NCBI RefSeq assembly: GCF_003584565.2
Contig: NZ_CP031010.1
Span: 868,001 to 932,000 of the forward strand
DNA: 64,000 nt
Direction of reading: 5' to 3'
DNA from: Alteromonas sp. RKMC-009
GTDB taxonomy: Bacteria > Pseudomonadota > Gammaproteobacteria > Enterobacterales > Alteromonadaceae
Shown here: piece after piece, positions 9,472-18,261 of the stretch
How positions within the stretch are numbered: the first letter of the stretch is position 1
Layout of the letters: the number at the start of each line of letters is the position of its first letter
The notes under the pieces: generated by a model
Database searches by the model: none
The model's input: only the letters and a program-made list of their open reading frames with translations
Told to the model about the DNA's origin: nothing
Made by a program: the position numbers and the translations under genes

Positions 9472-10124
9472 TGTTTAAGTCTCGGCGCAATTTTTACCAG
9501 CAGTTCCCTGGGACCACTCAGCACCAGCTGATCTTCAGGTTTCAGCTGAAACGCCATGTCAGGCGTACAGTGTATCTGATGCTTACGCTTAACCATCAGG
9601 CAGTGAATATCGTCTTTGTAGCCGTTAATCACTGTATCCAGTGTCATGGGGGACTTTGTTTGTGGTACCACCACTTCTACAATGTAATGGCCGTGCCCCA
9701 AACTCAGATAGTCACTGACCATAGGGTAATTCAATGCCTGAGCCACGCGAACGCCCATCTCTTCTTCAGGGTGAATGATGCGGCTCACATCCAGTTTTGA
9801 AAGAATAGTGTGATGCGCCTTGCTGTTAGCCTTCACCCAGATATTTTGCACACCTTCATTTTTCAGGTTCAGCACACACAGCAAGCTGGCCTGCATATCT
9901 TCACCGATGGCGACAAGCACGGCATCACTGTCGTGAAGACTGAGTTCTGCCATTGCTCTTTCGTCGGTGGCGTCACAGATAAGGGTTTGGGTCAGTTCGG
10001 TAGAATATTGTTCAGCCAGCTTTTCATCGCTGTCGATACCGGTAACAGTGTGACCCAGATGGATCAGCTCTAAACTGGTGGTAATGCCAAAGCGGCCAAG
10101 GCCGATGACAGTAAAATGCGCCAT
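9468..10124 (-). CDS. ktrA: KtrA/TrkA-type RCK regulatory subunit
   Basis: This 218-residue cytoplasmic subunit gates the KtrB channel. The start is the ATG giving MAHFTVIGLGRFG, with a GGAG ribosome site; an open frame continues 37 codons upstream but is not needed. GLGRFG begins the RCK_N dinucleotide/ATP fold, the acidic GIDSDE follows at the end of strand 2, and the C-terminal ~80 residues look like an RCK_C domain. Its length is that of KtrA (~220), half of the two-RCK TrkA. It is first in the operon and overlaps ktrB by 3 nt. Confidence 0.87.
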   Translation of the reverse strand: MAHFTVIGLGRFGITTSLELIHLGHTVTGIDSDEKLAEQYSTELTQTLICDATDERAMAELSLHDSDAVLVAIGEDMQASLLCVLNLKNEGVQNIWVKANSKAHHTILSKLDVSRIIHPEEEMGVRVAQALNYPMVSDYLSLGHGHYIVEVVVPQTKSPMTLDTVINGYKDDIHCLMVKRKHQIHCTPDMAFQLKPEDQLVLSGPRELLVKIAPRLKH

Positions 10125-10265
10125 AAGTGCTCCAGAAAACGGAAACGGCGTCGCAAGGATTGCGGCAACTGGCGTATGGTACGTGAGAGACTGGAAAAAA
10201 GAGCGGTTACTGAACGTGATAGTTAGTGGTTTCAACTATGTAAGCCATCGTTTTCCTGCGGACAG

Positions 10266-10291
10266 AAAAAAGCCGTTCAACGGATGAACGG
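10266..10291 (-). terminator. Terminator of the dehydratase gene
   Basis: Read on the minus strand, GCCGTTCA and TGAACGGC form an 8-bp stem with a 4-nt loop followed by six Ts. It lies 30 bases after the stop of the enolase-superfamily gene. Confidence 0.85.
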
Positions 10292-10321
10292 CTCTGTAGA
10301 TTTTAAATGCGTAACTGCGAC

Positions 10322-11506
10322 TTATTTCAGTTCAGTCACTGACATGTTGGGGGAGCGGTAAACCACTTCATCATTCAGCTCGATACCAATTCCCGGTGTG
10401 TCCGGCGCTTCGATAAATCCGTTAACCGGTTGAGGATCCTGAATACATAACTCACGGTTCCAGGATTTTGTCGCGTAGGTGTGATGCTCGTGGATCAGGA
10501 AGTTAGGAATGGCGGTTTCAAGGTGCAGGCTGGCTGCCGTTGCCACCGGACCACCGCAGACGTGAGCCTGAATGCGCACATCGTAAATGTCGGCGTAGTC
10601 ACACACTTTTTTCGCTTCGGTAAAGCCGCCGCACAGACCAATATCAGGCTGCAAAACGTCAAGAGACTGATCTTCCAGATACGGACGGATGCCCCAGCGG
10701 TTATACAAACGTTCGCCGCCGGCAATCGGCGCTTTCACGTTACGGGCAACTTTGTCATGCAGTTTCGAGTTCAGGTAGTTAACCGGCTCCTCGTAATACA
10801 TACAGCCGAATTCTTCTACCAGTTCGCCCAGTTGAATAGCCGTAGTGGCACCCGGTAAGCTGTGGCATTCAAAAATAATATCGCCTTCGTCCCCCATGGC
10901 ATCACGGATTGCCTGCAGACGTGCACGGAACAGTTTCATTTCACCTCTGGAAATGATCTTCGTGCGGTCATAATGGGTGTCGCCGTTAATGTCATAAACG
11001 ATTGGGTCAACTTTCACCGCGGTGTAACCTTCAGCCATCGCCTTTTCTGCGGCACGGCCATATTCTTCAGGCTGGATCAGTTTGGTAATAGTGGTGTCCC
11101 AGTCGAACTGTAACTGACTGGCGTAAGAACGCAGCTTGCCGTTAGTCTTACCGCCAAGCAGTTGATAAACCGGCAAGCCAAGTGCTTTACCTTTGATATC
11201 CCAAAGGGCTGTATCCACCGCACTCATGGCGGCGTAAATGACAGGACCGCCACCTAAGCCCCAGAAGCTCTCACGGAGCATTTTCGACCATAGGCCTTCG
11301 GTGTTGAACGGGTTCCAGCCAATCAGCATGGCTTCTGCGATTTCTTTGATCATGTGCGCAGCAGCCGAATGTCCCCAGTCGTAAGCCAGACCGGCTTCAC
11401 CAACACCGGTAATACCTTCATCGGTGTAAATACGCACAAAAACCGGATTCCATGGCGGACGTTCCGGGCACTCAATATCAAATATTTCAACTTTGGTAAT
11501 TTTCAT
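10322..11506 (-). CDS. Enolase-superfamily sugar-acid dehydratase (mandelate racemase-like)
   Basis: This 394-residue protein has an N-terminal capping domain and a barrel with three acidic metal ligands: Glu in FECHS, Glu in YYEEPV and Glu in GGERL. A VKVDP strand precedes them, and a catalytic-type His follows in QAHVCGG. The end of the barrel, IPNFLIHEHH, is characteristic of galactonate/mannonate/gluconate dehydratase-like members that remove water from aldonic acids. The exact sugar acid is not predictable. The ATG has an AGGAC ribosome site. It faces the same way as the class II aldolase 230 bases upstream, separated by a large inverted repeat. With that aldolase and the SDR/amidohydrolase pair 2.3 kb away it could form a sugar-acid pathway. 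Confidence 0.85.
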   Translation of the reverse strand: MKITKVEIFDIECPERPPWNPVFVRIYTDEGITGVGEAGLAYDWGHSAAAHMIKEIAEAMLIGWNPFNTEGLWSKMLRESFWGLGGGPVIYAAMSAVDTALWDIKGKALGLPVYQLLGGKTNGKLRSYASQLQFDWDTTITKLIQPEEYGRAAEKAMAEGYTAVKVDPIVYDINGDTHYDRTKIISRGEMKLFRARLQAIRDAMGDEGDIIFECHSLPGATTAIQLGELVEEFGCMYYEEPVNYLNSKLHDKVARNVKAPIAGGERLYNRWGIRPYLEDQSLDVLQPDIGLCGGFTEAKKVCDYADIYDVRIQAHVCGGPVATAASLHLETAIPNFLIHEHHTYATKSWNRELCIQDPQPVNGFIEAPDTPGIGIELNDEVVYRSPNMSVTELK

Positions 11507-11543
11507 CTTTTGTCCTGAATGTAGTTGCTCAGACTACCGCGTC

Positions 11544-11662
11544 GCGCTGTTGCGGGAACGGGATTGTCATTCATAACACGGCGTAAACCCATCCATGGGG
11601 CTTCGACTGCCGCTTCCCTGCGGCAGACGGTTATGAATGACAAAACCCTTATCCCGCAGCGC
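11544..11662. repeat. Nested inverted repeat element, ~119 bp
   Basis: Left arm 11544-11577 and right arm 11630-11662 are imperfect inverted repeats of ~33 bases; the inner parts read GTCATTCATAAC and GTTATGAATGAC, a perfect 12-bp match, and the outer ends read GCGCTG and CAGCGC. Between them lies a second perfect hairpin at 11607-11626 (CTGCCGC / GCGGCAG, 6-nt loop). The whole could fold as a cruciform or branched RNA. It may be a small mobile or REP-like element or a processing/terminator structure between the aldolase and dehydratase genes. Confidence 0.7.
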
Positions 11663-11738
11663 CGCCGCGATAGCTGACAAGATTCCGTATAAACCGGTGC
11701 GCTATAAATGCCAGTCCCGTCCCCGCGAAAGTATAAGC

Positions 11739-12506
11739 TTATTCGCAGAATGTCGGGTCGAGTTTCCAGGCTTTTCTCAGCATCGCTGGCCAGGCTTTCT
11801 GGCCGCCGGTTTCGCCTGAGTGTACAATTTTTGCCTGATCATAAATGCCCTTTACAATGGGCTCGGGTATTTCAATCACTTCCTGACCGGATTGCATCAG
11901 TGACATTTGTATATCACAGGCGCGTTCCAGATCATAAAAGCGCATAAATGCGTCGCCTACCGTAGGGCCTAACGTCAAGCCGCCGTGATTGGGCAATAAC
12001 ATATGGTTGGTATCGCCCAAATCATCCTGTAACTGCTTTCTTTCATTATCATCAACCGCCAGACCTTCGTAGCTGTGATAGCTCAGCGACGGCAGGGAGA
12101 ACAGAGAATACTGGCTCCAGGGCTTCAAACCACCTTTAACTGACGCCACGGCGATAGTGGCTTTTGTATGCAGGTGAATAACACATTTCGCATCTTCACG
12201 GACTTCGTGAATGGCGCTGTGAATGGTGAAACCGGCAGGATTGATCTGGTAGGGGGAGCCATCGAGAATATTGCCGTCGAGATCCACCTTCACCAGATTC
12301 GACGCGCGCACTTCATCAAATGCCAGACCAAAAGGGTTAACCAGATAATGCTGTGTACCCGGTACTTTAGCGGAAATGTGAGTATAGATAAGATCGCCCC
12401 AGCGCATGTTATCTACCAGCCTGTAGCAGGCGGCGAGATCGACGCGGGTTTGCCATTCTTCCGGCGACACCTTGTCTTTCAAACTGAAATGTTCAAGCTC
12501 AAACAC
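11739..12506 (-). CDS. Class II aldolase/adducin-family protein
   Basis: This 255-residue member of the zinc-dependent class II aldolase/adducin fold (L-fuculose-phosphate aldolase type) has the metal-binding pair in IHLHT near the middle and a later His in LPNHGG. THISAK is the family's substrate-pocket signature. The GTG at 12506 is chosen because a strong AAGGAGTG ribosome site lies 7 bases upstream; 20 further in-frame codons above it lack one. It probably cleaves or decarboxylates a hydroxy-keto acid or sugar derivative. The large inverted repeat lies between it and the downstream dehydratase gene. Confidence 0.8.
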   Translation of the reverse strand: MFELEHFSLKDKVSPEEWQTRVDLAACYRLVDNMRWGDLIYTHISAKVPGTQHYLVNPFGLAFDEVRASNLVKVDLDGNILDGSPYQINPAGFTIHSAIHEVREDAKCVIHLHTKATIAVASVKGGLKPWSQYSLFSLPSLSYHSYEGLAVDDNERKQLQDDLGDTNHMLLPNHGGLTLGPTVGDAFMRFYDLERACDIQMSLMQSGQEVIEIPEPIVKGIYDQAKIVHSGETGGQKAWPAMLRKAWKLDPTFCE

Positions 12507-12625
12507 GGGTATCACTCCTTTTATGTCCTGTTGATACAAAGTAGCAGACGGACTGACAGTCAACAATGCCAGTATCGTCTGACTTATTATTTATCATCCG
12601 GAGGAAAAAGCAGAGACGTTGAGAT

Positions 12626-13171
12626 TTACTCTCCGGACTGGTTCGCTGTGGTGGTGTTACCACCGGCTGGTTGCGTATTCTGATGCAGTATTGTGACGCT
12701 GTCACGCAGCGGGATCAAATGATCGCGATTTTCCATGTCTTTGATATTGATTGAAAAAACATCACGCTTTACCCAGCTGAGTGATTCGCCGGTCCAGCCG
12801 GGCGAGGGAAAGTCGTCAGTGATGTTGTCCAGGCCGGCTTGCTGGGTGCATTCGTACACGGCCATATTCTGGCTGGTGGTCAGCACAAGTTTACCCACTT
12901 CCACATTTACACCGGTTTGTTGCCAGACCTGTTCATGCAGGGCGCACTGTTCACTTTGCTCTTCATTGATGCTGGCCAGCGGCATGGTCAGAAGACCTCC
13001 GGCGTTTTCCAGCAGTAATGCGTATTTATCTGTTTTGATCACACAGGCGAGAGCGTCATGAGCCGGTAAGGTGGATTCAACTGAACGGCAAACCGGGGGC
13101 GCGGGAACCTCAGAGCAGCCAAAAAGCGGCAGAAGTAACAAAACGACTGATGAGCGAATCCTAAAAAGCAT
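12626..13171 (-). CDS. Putative lipoprotein with degenerate Nudix box
   Basis: This 181-residue product has a lipoprotein signal: LLLLPLFGC gives a lipobox with Cys19. The body (LENAGGLLTMPL...HEQVWQQTGVNVEVGKLVL) follows the spacing of a Nudix box and the flanking strands of a Nudix hydrolase. At the positions normally occupied by the REUXEE residues it has Glu, Gln, Val, Trp, Gln, Gln, so the metal-binding glutamates are absent. This suggests a Nudix-fold envelope protein without hydrolase activity, perhaps a binding domain. The function is unknown. The ribosome site is weak. It is transcribed divergently from the RND operon. Confidence 0.6.
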   Translation of the reverse strand: MLFRIRSSVVLLLLPLFGCSEVPAPPVCRSVESTLPAHDALACVIKTDKYALLLENAGGLLTMPLASINEEQSEQCALHEQVWQQTGVNVEVGKLVLTTSQNMAVYECTQQAGLDNITDDFPSPGWTGESLSWVKRDVFSINIKDMENRDHLIPLRDSVTILHQNTQPAGGNTTTANQSGE

Positions 13172-13376
13172 ACAACCAGGTAAAATAAAATTTAAATAAT
13201 TATAAACAAACAGACCGGCGGCCTGATTTCATCAAGAGTTGTCCGGCAGTATAACAACAATAACAACAGCCACGTACCAAGGCTTGTTTTAATTTCTCAG
13301 TGCATGGAATAGAAATGCATACACAGTGTCAGCATCGCCCGACTGTGCAGTTGAGAAACGTTGATAGGAATCAGAG

Positions 13377-14435
13377 ATGTCGAAAAAGTCCTTTTTGTCC
13401 CCGTTACTGGTGGGCGTTGTCGCGTTAGGTGCGTTCTTAATTTATATCAATCTGCCTGCTGAAGAATCTTCCTCAGGCGGAGGCCGTTTACCTTCTCCCG
13501 TTCGCGTGACTGTAGTAGCCAAGCAAACCTTTCCGGTGACGATTGAGGCGCTGGGTACAGCCAATGCCAACGAGTCTGTCACGATCACGGCGCAGCAGAC
13601 CGACCGCGTTACGGACGTAAAGTTTGATGACGGTGATACGGTAAAAACCGGGCAATTACTGGTTCAGTTGAATAATGACGAAGAGCTGGCCCGCATTGTT
13701 GAACTTGAAGCGAACATTGTGGAAGCGAAAAGTCAGTATGAGCGGGTAGTGAACCTGGCGAAAACCCGCGCGGCATCGCAACAAATACTTGGCGAACAGC
13801 AAGCCAAACTGAAAGGACTTGAAGCGCAACTGGATGTTGCGAAGTCTCAGTTGGATGAGCTGCAAATCCGTGCACCCTTTGCCGGTCTGCTTGGCATCCG
13901 CAACATCAGCAAAGGCTCACTGGTACAACCGGGTGATGCTATTACCACGCTGGACGATATCAGCATTATTAAGGTCGATTTCAGTGTGGCAGAAGGGCAG
14001 CTGGCCAGCCTTTCTCCCGGTCAGCGGGTTATCGCACGGTCCGTAGCGTATCCGGGAGAAGATTTTGAAGGCACCATTGCCACTATCGGTTCCCGTATCG
14101 ATCCGGTGTCACGCTCTGTTCTGGTAAGAGCACACATTAAAAACGAACCGGTGAAAATCCGTCCCGGTATGCTGCTTCAAATCACACTGGAAAAGCAGGT
14201 TCTGGAAACACTGGTTATTCCTGAAAAAGCGCTGGTGCCCATTCAGGATAAGCAGTACGTATTTGTCGTGAATAACGATGTGGTCGAGCAACGCGAAGTC
14301 ATTATCGGTGAGCGTAAACCCGGTATCGTGCAGGTTGTCGACGGCCTGGTCAGCGGTGAACGTATTATTACCGAAGGCACGTTACGTGTGCAGGAAGGCT
14401 CTGCCGTTCGTGTACTGAATGCTGAGGGAGTGTAA
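13377..14435 (+). CDS. RND efflux periplasmic adaptor subunit
   Basis: This 352-residue membrane fusion protein of the HlyD/AcrA type has one N-terminal membrane segment (SPLLVGVVALGAFLIYI). A lipoyl/barrel-sandwich half (VTITAQQTDRVTDVKFDDGDTV) and a coiled-coil hairpin of ~70 residues rich in Glu, Ala and Gln follow. The second lipoyl half (APFAGLLGIRNISKGSLVQPG) and beta-barrel/membrane-proximal domains complete it. It bridges the inner-membrane pump to an outer-membrane channel. The pump gene starts 2 bases after its stop. No outer-membrane factor gene is adjacent, so a TolC-type channel elsewhere is presumably shared. Confidence 0.9.
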   Translation: MSKKSFLSPLLVGVVALGAFLIYINLPAEESSSGGGRLPSPVRVTVVAKQTFPVTIEALGTANANESVTITAQQTDRVTDVKFDDGDTVKTGQLLVQLNNDEELARIVELEANIVEAKSQYERVVNLAKTRAASQQILGEQQAKLKGLEAQLDVAKSQLDELQIRAPFAGLLGIRNISKGSLVQPGDAITTLDDISIIKVDFSVAEGQLASLSPGQRVIARSVAYPGEDFEGTIATIGSRIDPVSRSVLVRAHIKNEPVKIRPGMLLQITLEKQVLETLVIPEKALVPIQDKQYVFVVNNDVVEQREVIIGERKPGIVQVVDGLVSGERIITEGTLRVQEGSAVRVLNAEGV

Positions 14436-14437
14436 CC

Positions 14438-17400
14438 ATGTGGTTATCTGATGCTTCCGTAAAAAGGCCGGTGTTCGCATCGGTGATTAATTTGCTGGTG
14501 GTGATCTTCGGCATCGTGGCGATCAGTATGCTGTCGTTGCGGGAATATCCGGATATCGACCCGCCAATCGTATCAATCAACACCAATTACGACGGCGCTT
14601 CAGCCAACATTGTTGAAACCCGTATTACTCAGTTGCTGGAAGACCGCATCAGCGGGATTGAAGGGATAAAAAATATCACCTCAACCAGCCGCAACGGACG
14701 TTCGTCTATTTCAATTGAGTTTAAGCTGACCCGTGATATCGATGCCGCTGCCAATGATGTGCGGGAACGGGTGAGCCGTGCGCTGAACAACCTGCCTGAA
14801 CAGGCTGATCCTCCCGAGGTATCAAAAGAAAGTTCAGACGAAGATGTTGTGGTGTGGTTTAACCTGCGCAGTACTAACCTGGATACCATGGAGCTTACCG
14901 ATTATGCCGAGCGCTTCCTGGTAGACCGTCTGTCCATTGCTGATGGTGTGGCCAGGGTTCAGCTGGGCGGCGGCCGGACCTATGCCATGAAGGTGTTTCT
15001 TGACCGTAACGCCATGGCGGCACGTGGTATCACCGTTACCGACGTGGAAGATGTGATTCAGTCAGAAAACGTAGAGTTGCCGGCTGGTGAGGTCGAGTCC
15101 AATGACCGGGATTTTGAGGTGCGGGTAGCGCGCTCATTCTTAACGCCGGATGATTTTGCCCAGTTGACTGTTGCGGTAGGTAACGATGGTTATCTGGTAC
15201 GACTGGGTGAAATTGCCAATGTGGAGCTGGCACCGGAGGATGACGAAAGTGAATTCCGCGGTGACGGTGTAAACATGATTGGCCTGGGGATCATTAAGCA
15301 ATCGAAAGCCAATACCCTCGATGTGGTGCGTTCTGCCAAAGAGCAGATTGCTAAAATTGAAGAAACGCTGCCGGATAACATTTTCATTGTACCCAGTTAC
15401 GACTCATCGGTATTTATCGAGGAATCAATCAACGAAGTATACAACACCCTGATTATCGCCATGATTCTGGTGGTGGTAGTGATTTACCTGTTCCTCGGGA
15501 AGGTCCGCGCAACACTGATCCCTGCCGTCACCGTGCCGGTGTCGATGATCGGTGCCTTCATTGTGATGTACATGCTGGGCTTTTCCATCAACTTGCTGAC
15601 TCTGCTGGCGATGGTGCTCGGCATCGGGCTGGTGGTGGATGATGCCATCGTTGTGCTTGAGAATATTTACCGTCGTATCGAAATGGGAGAGCCGCCTTTA
15701 CTCGCGTCTTACCGCGGGGCAAAAGAAGTAGGCTTTGCTGTTATCGCCACCACGCTGGTACTGATTTCTGTATTTGTACCGCTAATCTTCCTGGAAGGAA
15801 ATATCGGGCGGTTGTTTACAGAATTTGCGCTGGCCATGGCCGCCGCTGTGGCTTTCTCCAGTTTTACGGCGTTATCGCTGTCTCCCATGATGTGCTCGAA
15901 ATTACTGAAAAAGCAGTCGCGGGATAAGGGCTTCGGCAGCTGGCTGGATAAGCGCTTCAAGGCTATCGAGAACCGCTATGAAAGCAGTCTGGGTACTACC
16001 ATCCACCAGCCATGGCTGATGGCCGTGCTGTTCATCATTACGCTAGTTCTCATCTGGCAGCTGTTCGGGAAAATTCCCGGTGAGTTCACACCGAAAGAAG
16101 ACCGGGGGACTTTTTATATAATGGTAAAAGGTCAGGAAGGTGCGTCTTTTGAAAATACAGCGGAAAGCATGAGAAAAGTGGAATCGATTCTGATGCCCTA
16201 CCGTGAAGAAGGAACCTTCGATCGCCTGCTGGTACGTGCGCCGGGCCGGGGCACCATGGCCGGGCTGGCTGTGGTAGGCGTGATCCCATGGGATCAGCGT
16301 GACTTCACGTCTTTTGAATTAATGGAAGAGGTGACCAAAAAACTGGAAGTGATTCCGGATGTCACTGCGTTTGGCGTAATGCGAAGCGGCATCAGTGGCG
16401 GGACAGGGCGTCCGGTCCAGTTTGTGTTGCAGGGCGACACCTACGAAAACCTGGTGGCCTGGCGTGATATCGTCATGGATAAAGCCAGAGACAATCCGGG
16501 ACTGGTTCGCCTGGATTCCGATTACAAAGATACCTCTCCGCAGCTACTGGTGAATATCGACCGGGACCGCGCAGCCGATTTAGGGGTGTCGATTTCTGAT
16601 ATCGGCCGCACACTGGAAGTGATGCTGGGACAACGCCGCGTATCTACTTACCTGGACAGAGGCGAAGAATATTACGTCATCATGGAAGGGATAGAATCGG
16701 ATTACCGCAGCCCCAGCAGCATTGATAATCTGTATGTCCGTTCACAACGCACCGGTCAGCTTATTCCCATGGATAACCTGCTGAAAGTGGATGAGCAGGC
16801 GACTTCGGCGCTGCTGAACCGTTATAACCGCATGCGTGCTATTACTATTGAAGCGAACCTGGCAGAAGGTTATACCCTCGGGGAAGCGCTGGCGTATCTG
16901 GAAAACATCGTTGCGACAGAACTGCCTGATGCTGTGTCCATTGACTACAAAGGTGAGTCCCAGCTTTATCATGAAGCCGGTAACTCATTTATCTTCGTCT
17001 TCATTCTGGCACTGGCGGTGACCTACCTCATTCTTGCAGCACAGTTTGAAAGCTGGGTGCATCCGCTGGTTATCATGCTTACCGTTCCTCTGGCACTGGT
17101 CGGGGCATTTATCGGCTTGTATGTGGCTGGCATGACAATGAATATCTACAGCCAGATCGGGCTGGTGATGTTGATTGGTTTGGCGGCGAAGAACGGTATT
17201 CTTATTGTTGAGTTTGCCAATCAGTTACGGGACGCCGGTGTTGAATTTGAAGAGGCACTAAAACGTGCTGCAGCCCAGCGCTTACGCCCGATTGTGATGA
17301 CGGGCTTCACTACGGTATTCAGTTCGCTGCCGCTGGTACTGGCAACAGGCCCGGGATCTGAAAGCCGGATGGTGATTGGTATGGTGATATTTGCCGGCGT

Positions 17401-17545
17401 AATCGTATCGGCCTTTATGACCCTGTTCATCGTGCCTACAGCCTATGCTGCATTTGCCCGCAATACCGGGTCTCCGGAAGCCCGGGAAAAAGCACTGACA
17501 GAGCAGGATGCTGCTATTCCATACCGCAAAGGGGAGTTGGAATAA
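14438..17545 (+). CDS. RND multidrug efflux pump (HAE1/AcrB family)
   Basis: This 1035-residue inner-membrane proton/drug antiporter has the usual length of AcrB relatives. The N-terminus MWLSDASVKRPVFASVINLL is typical. The proton-relay residues are visible: adjacent Asp pair in GIGLVVDDAIVVLENIYRR (membrane segment 4) and Lys in GLAAKNGILIVEFANQ (segment 10). Two large periplasmic loops follow segments 1 and 7. It acts as a trimer with the adaptor encoded immediately upstream. The substrate range cannot be predicted. A strong terminator follows. Confidence 0.92.
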   Translation: MWLSDASVKRPVFASVINLLVVIFGIVAISMLSLREYPDIDPPIVSINTNYDGASANIVETRITQLLEDRISGIEGIKNITSTSRNGRSSISIEFKLTRDIDAAANDVRERVSRALNNLPEQADPPEVSKESSDEDVVVWFNLRSTNLDTMELTDYAERFLVDRLSIADGVARVQLGGGRTYAMKVFLDRNAMAARGITVTDVEDVIQSENVELPAGEVESNDRDFEVRVARSFLTPDDFAQLTVAVGNDGYLVRLGEIANVELAPEDDESEFRGDGVNMIGLGIIKQSKANTLDVVRSAKEQIAKIEETLPDNIFIVPSYDSSVFIEESINEVYNTLIIAMILVVVVIYLFLGKVRATLIPAVTVPVSMIGAFIVMYMLGFSINLLTLLAMVLGIGLVVDDAIVVLENIYRRIEMGEPPLLASYRGAKEVGFAVIATTLVLISVFVPLIFLEGNIGRLFTEFALAMAAAVAFSSFTALSLSPMMCSKLLKKQSRDKGFGSWLDKRFKAIENRYESSLGTTIHQPWLMAVLFIITLVLIWQLFGKIPGEFTPKEDRGTFYIMVKGQEGASFENTAESMRKVESILMPYREEGTFDRLLVRAPGRGTMAGLAVVGVIPWDQRDFTSFELMEEVTKKLEVIPDVTAFGVMRSGISGGTGRPVQFVLQGDTYENLVAWRDIVMDKARDNPGLVRLDSDYKDTSPQLLVNIDRDRAADLGVSISDIGRTLEVMLGQRRVSTYLDRGEEYYVIMEGIESDYRSPSSIDNLYVRSQRTGQLIPMDNLLKVDEQATSALLNRYNRMRAITIEANLAEGYTLGEALAYLENIVATELPDAVSIDYKGESQLYHEAGNSFIFVFILALAVTYLILAAQFESWVHPLVIMLTVPLALVGAFIGLYVAGMTMNIYSQIGLVMLIGLAAKNGILIVEFANQLRDAGVEFEEALKRAAAQRLRPIVMTGFTTVFSSLPLVLATGPGSESRMVIGMVIFAGVIVSAFMTLFIVPTAYAAFARNTGSPEAREKALTEQDAAIPYRKGELE

Positions 17546-17561
17546 CCGGTGAGTAAACGAC

Positions 17562-17592
17562 AAATGGCCTGCCTGACGCAGGCCATTTTTTT
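17562..17592 (+). terminator. Terminator of the RND operon
   Basis: An 11-bp stem (AAATGGCCTGC / GCAGGCCATTT) with a CTGAC loop runs into a T tract on the plus strand. It lies between convergent genes and may also act on tpm. Confidence 0.9.
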
Positions 17593-17604
17593 ATCCGCGG
17601 GAGA

Positions 17605-18231
17605 CTATTTCAGCAACCAGACATTTTCCTGTGCCGGCACTTTGCCTTTCAGGTTGATTTCCTTACCCTGCAGTAATGTTAAGCTGTAGTGGTCGATGTA
17701 ATGTTGTTCTACTTCGTTGCTGATCACTGAGAACGGCGGGCCATCAAGCTTTTGCTGGTCGTAATCAAAGGTCACCAGTAACTGGGGAGCCGTATTGGTA
17801 ATTTCACGAAGATGAGCGGCATAGCGGACACGCATTTCAAACGGTAAGGCTACCAGTGCGGCACGGTCGTAGATGGCGTCTACTTTGCCTAGCATGTCAG
17901 CGGTAAGATCAAAAATGTCGCCGCCGAAAAGGGTGAAATTGGGAACGTCGTAGCGGGTTACGCCGTTCAGCTTTTCTGAATCAGGAATAATGTTTAACTG
18001 ATCGAATAACTGAATGATCGCCAGATGGCTTAATTCTGCTGCCACCACTTCATACCCCTTCGACAAAAGCCAGGGAATATCCAGTGTTTTGCCGCATAAA
18101 GGCACAAAGATACGACTGCCCGGAGCCAGCGATAACTGGTTAATATTGGCAGTCAGATTCGGGTTCGCTTCAGGCTCATGAAATCCGGTTTCATTGTTTT
18201 GCCACTTTAACATCCAGAATTGCGGATCCAT
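17605..18231 (-). CDS. tpm: Thiopurine S-methyltransferase
   Basis: This 208-residue SAM-dependent methyltransferase of the TPMT family matches bacterial members in length and motifs: MDPQFWMLKWQ at the N-terminus, VPLCGKTLD as the SAM-binding glycine motif, and YDRAALVALP later. In bacteria such enzymes methylate thiopurines and volatilise selenium and tellurium oxyanions, so resistance to selenite/tellurite is a plausible role. The ATG has an AGGGGAA ribosome site. It follows the symporter gene by 30 bases in the same direction and may be co-transcribed. Confidence 0.9.
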   Translation of the reverse strand: MDPQFWMLKWQNNETGFHEPEANPNLTANINQLSLAPGSRIFVPLCGKTLDIPWLLSKGYEVVAAELSHLAIIQLFDQLNIIPDSEKLNGVTRYDVPNFTLFGGDIFDLTADMLGKVDAIYDRAALVALPFEMRVRYAAHLREITNTAPQLLVTFDYDQQKLDGPPFSVISNEVEQHYIDHYSLTLLQGKEINLKGKVPAQENVWLLK

Positions 18232-18261
18232 ACATTCCCCTAAAGAAGATAAAAAAGCAGA

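Noticed and set aside
11544..11662. Integron attC-like site
   Set aside because: The inverted repeat lacks the RYYYAAC/GTTRRRY end motifs and no integrase or cassette array is present.
12168..12683. 171-codon plus-strand frame opposite the aldolase
   Set aside because: Antisense shadow of two well-supported minus-strand genes; no recognisable domain or ribosome site.
13310..13370. Inverted pieces TTTCTCA / TGAGAAA upstream of the RND operon
   Set aside because: Arms are short and ~60 bases apart; chance occurrence is likely.
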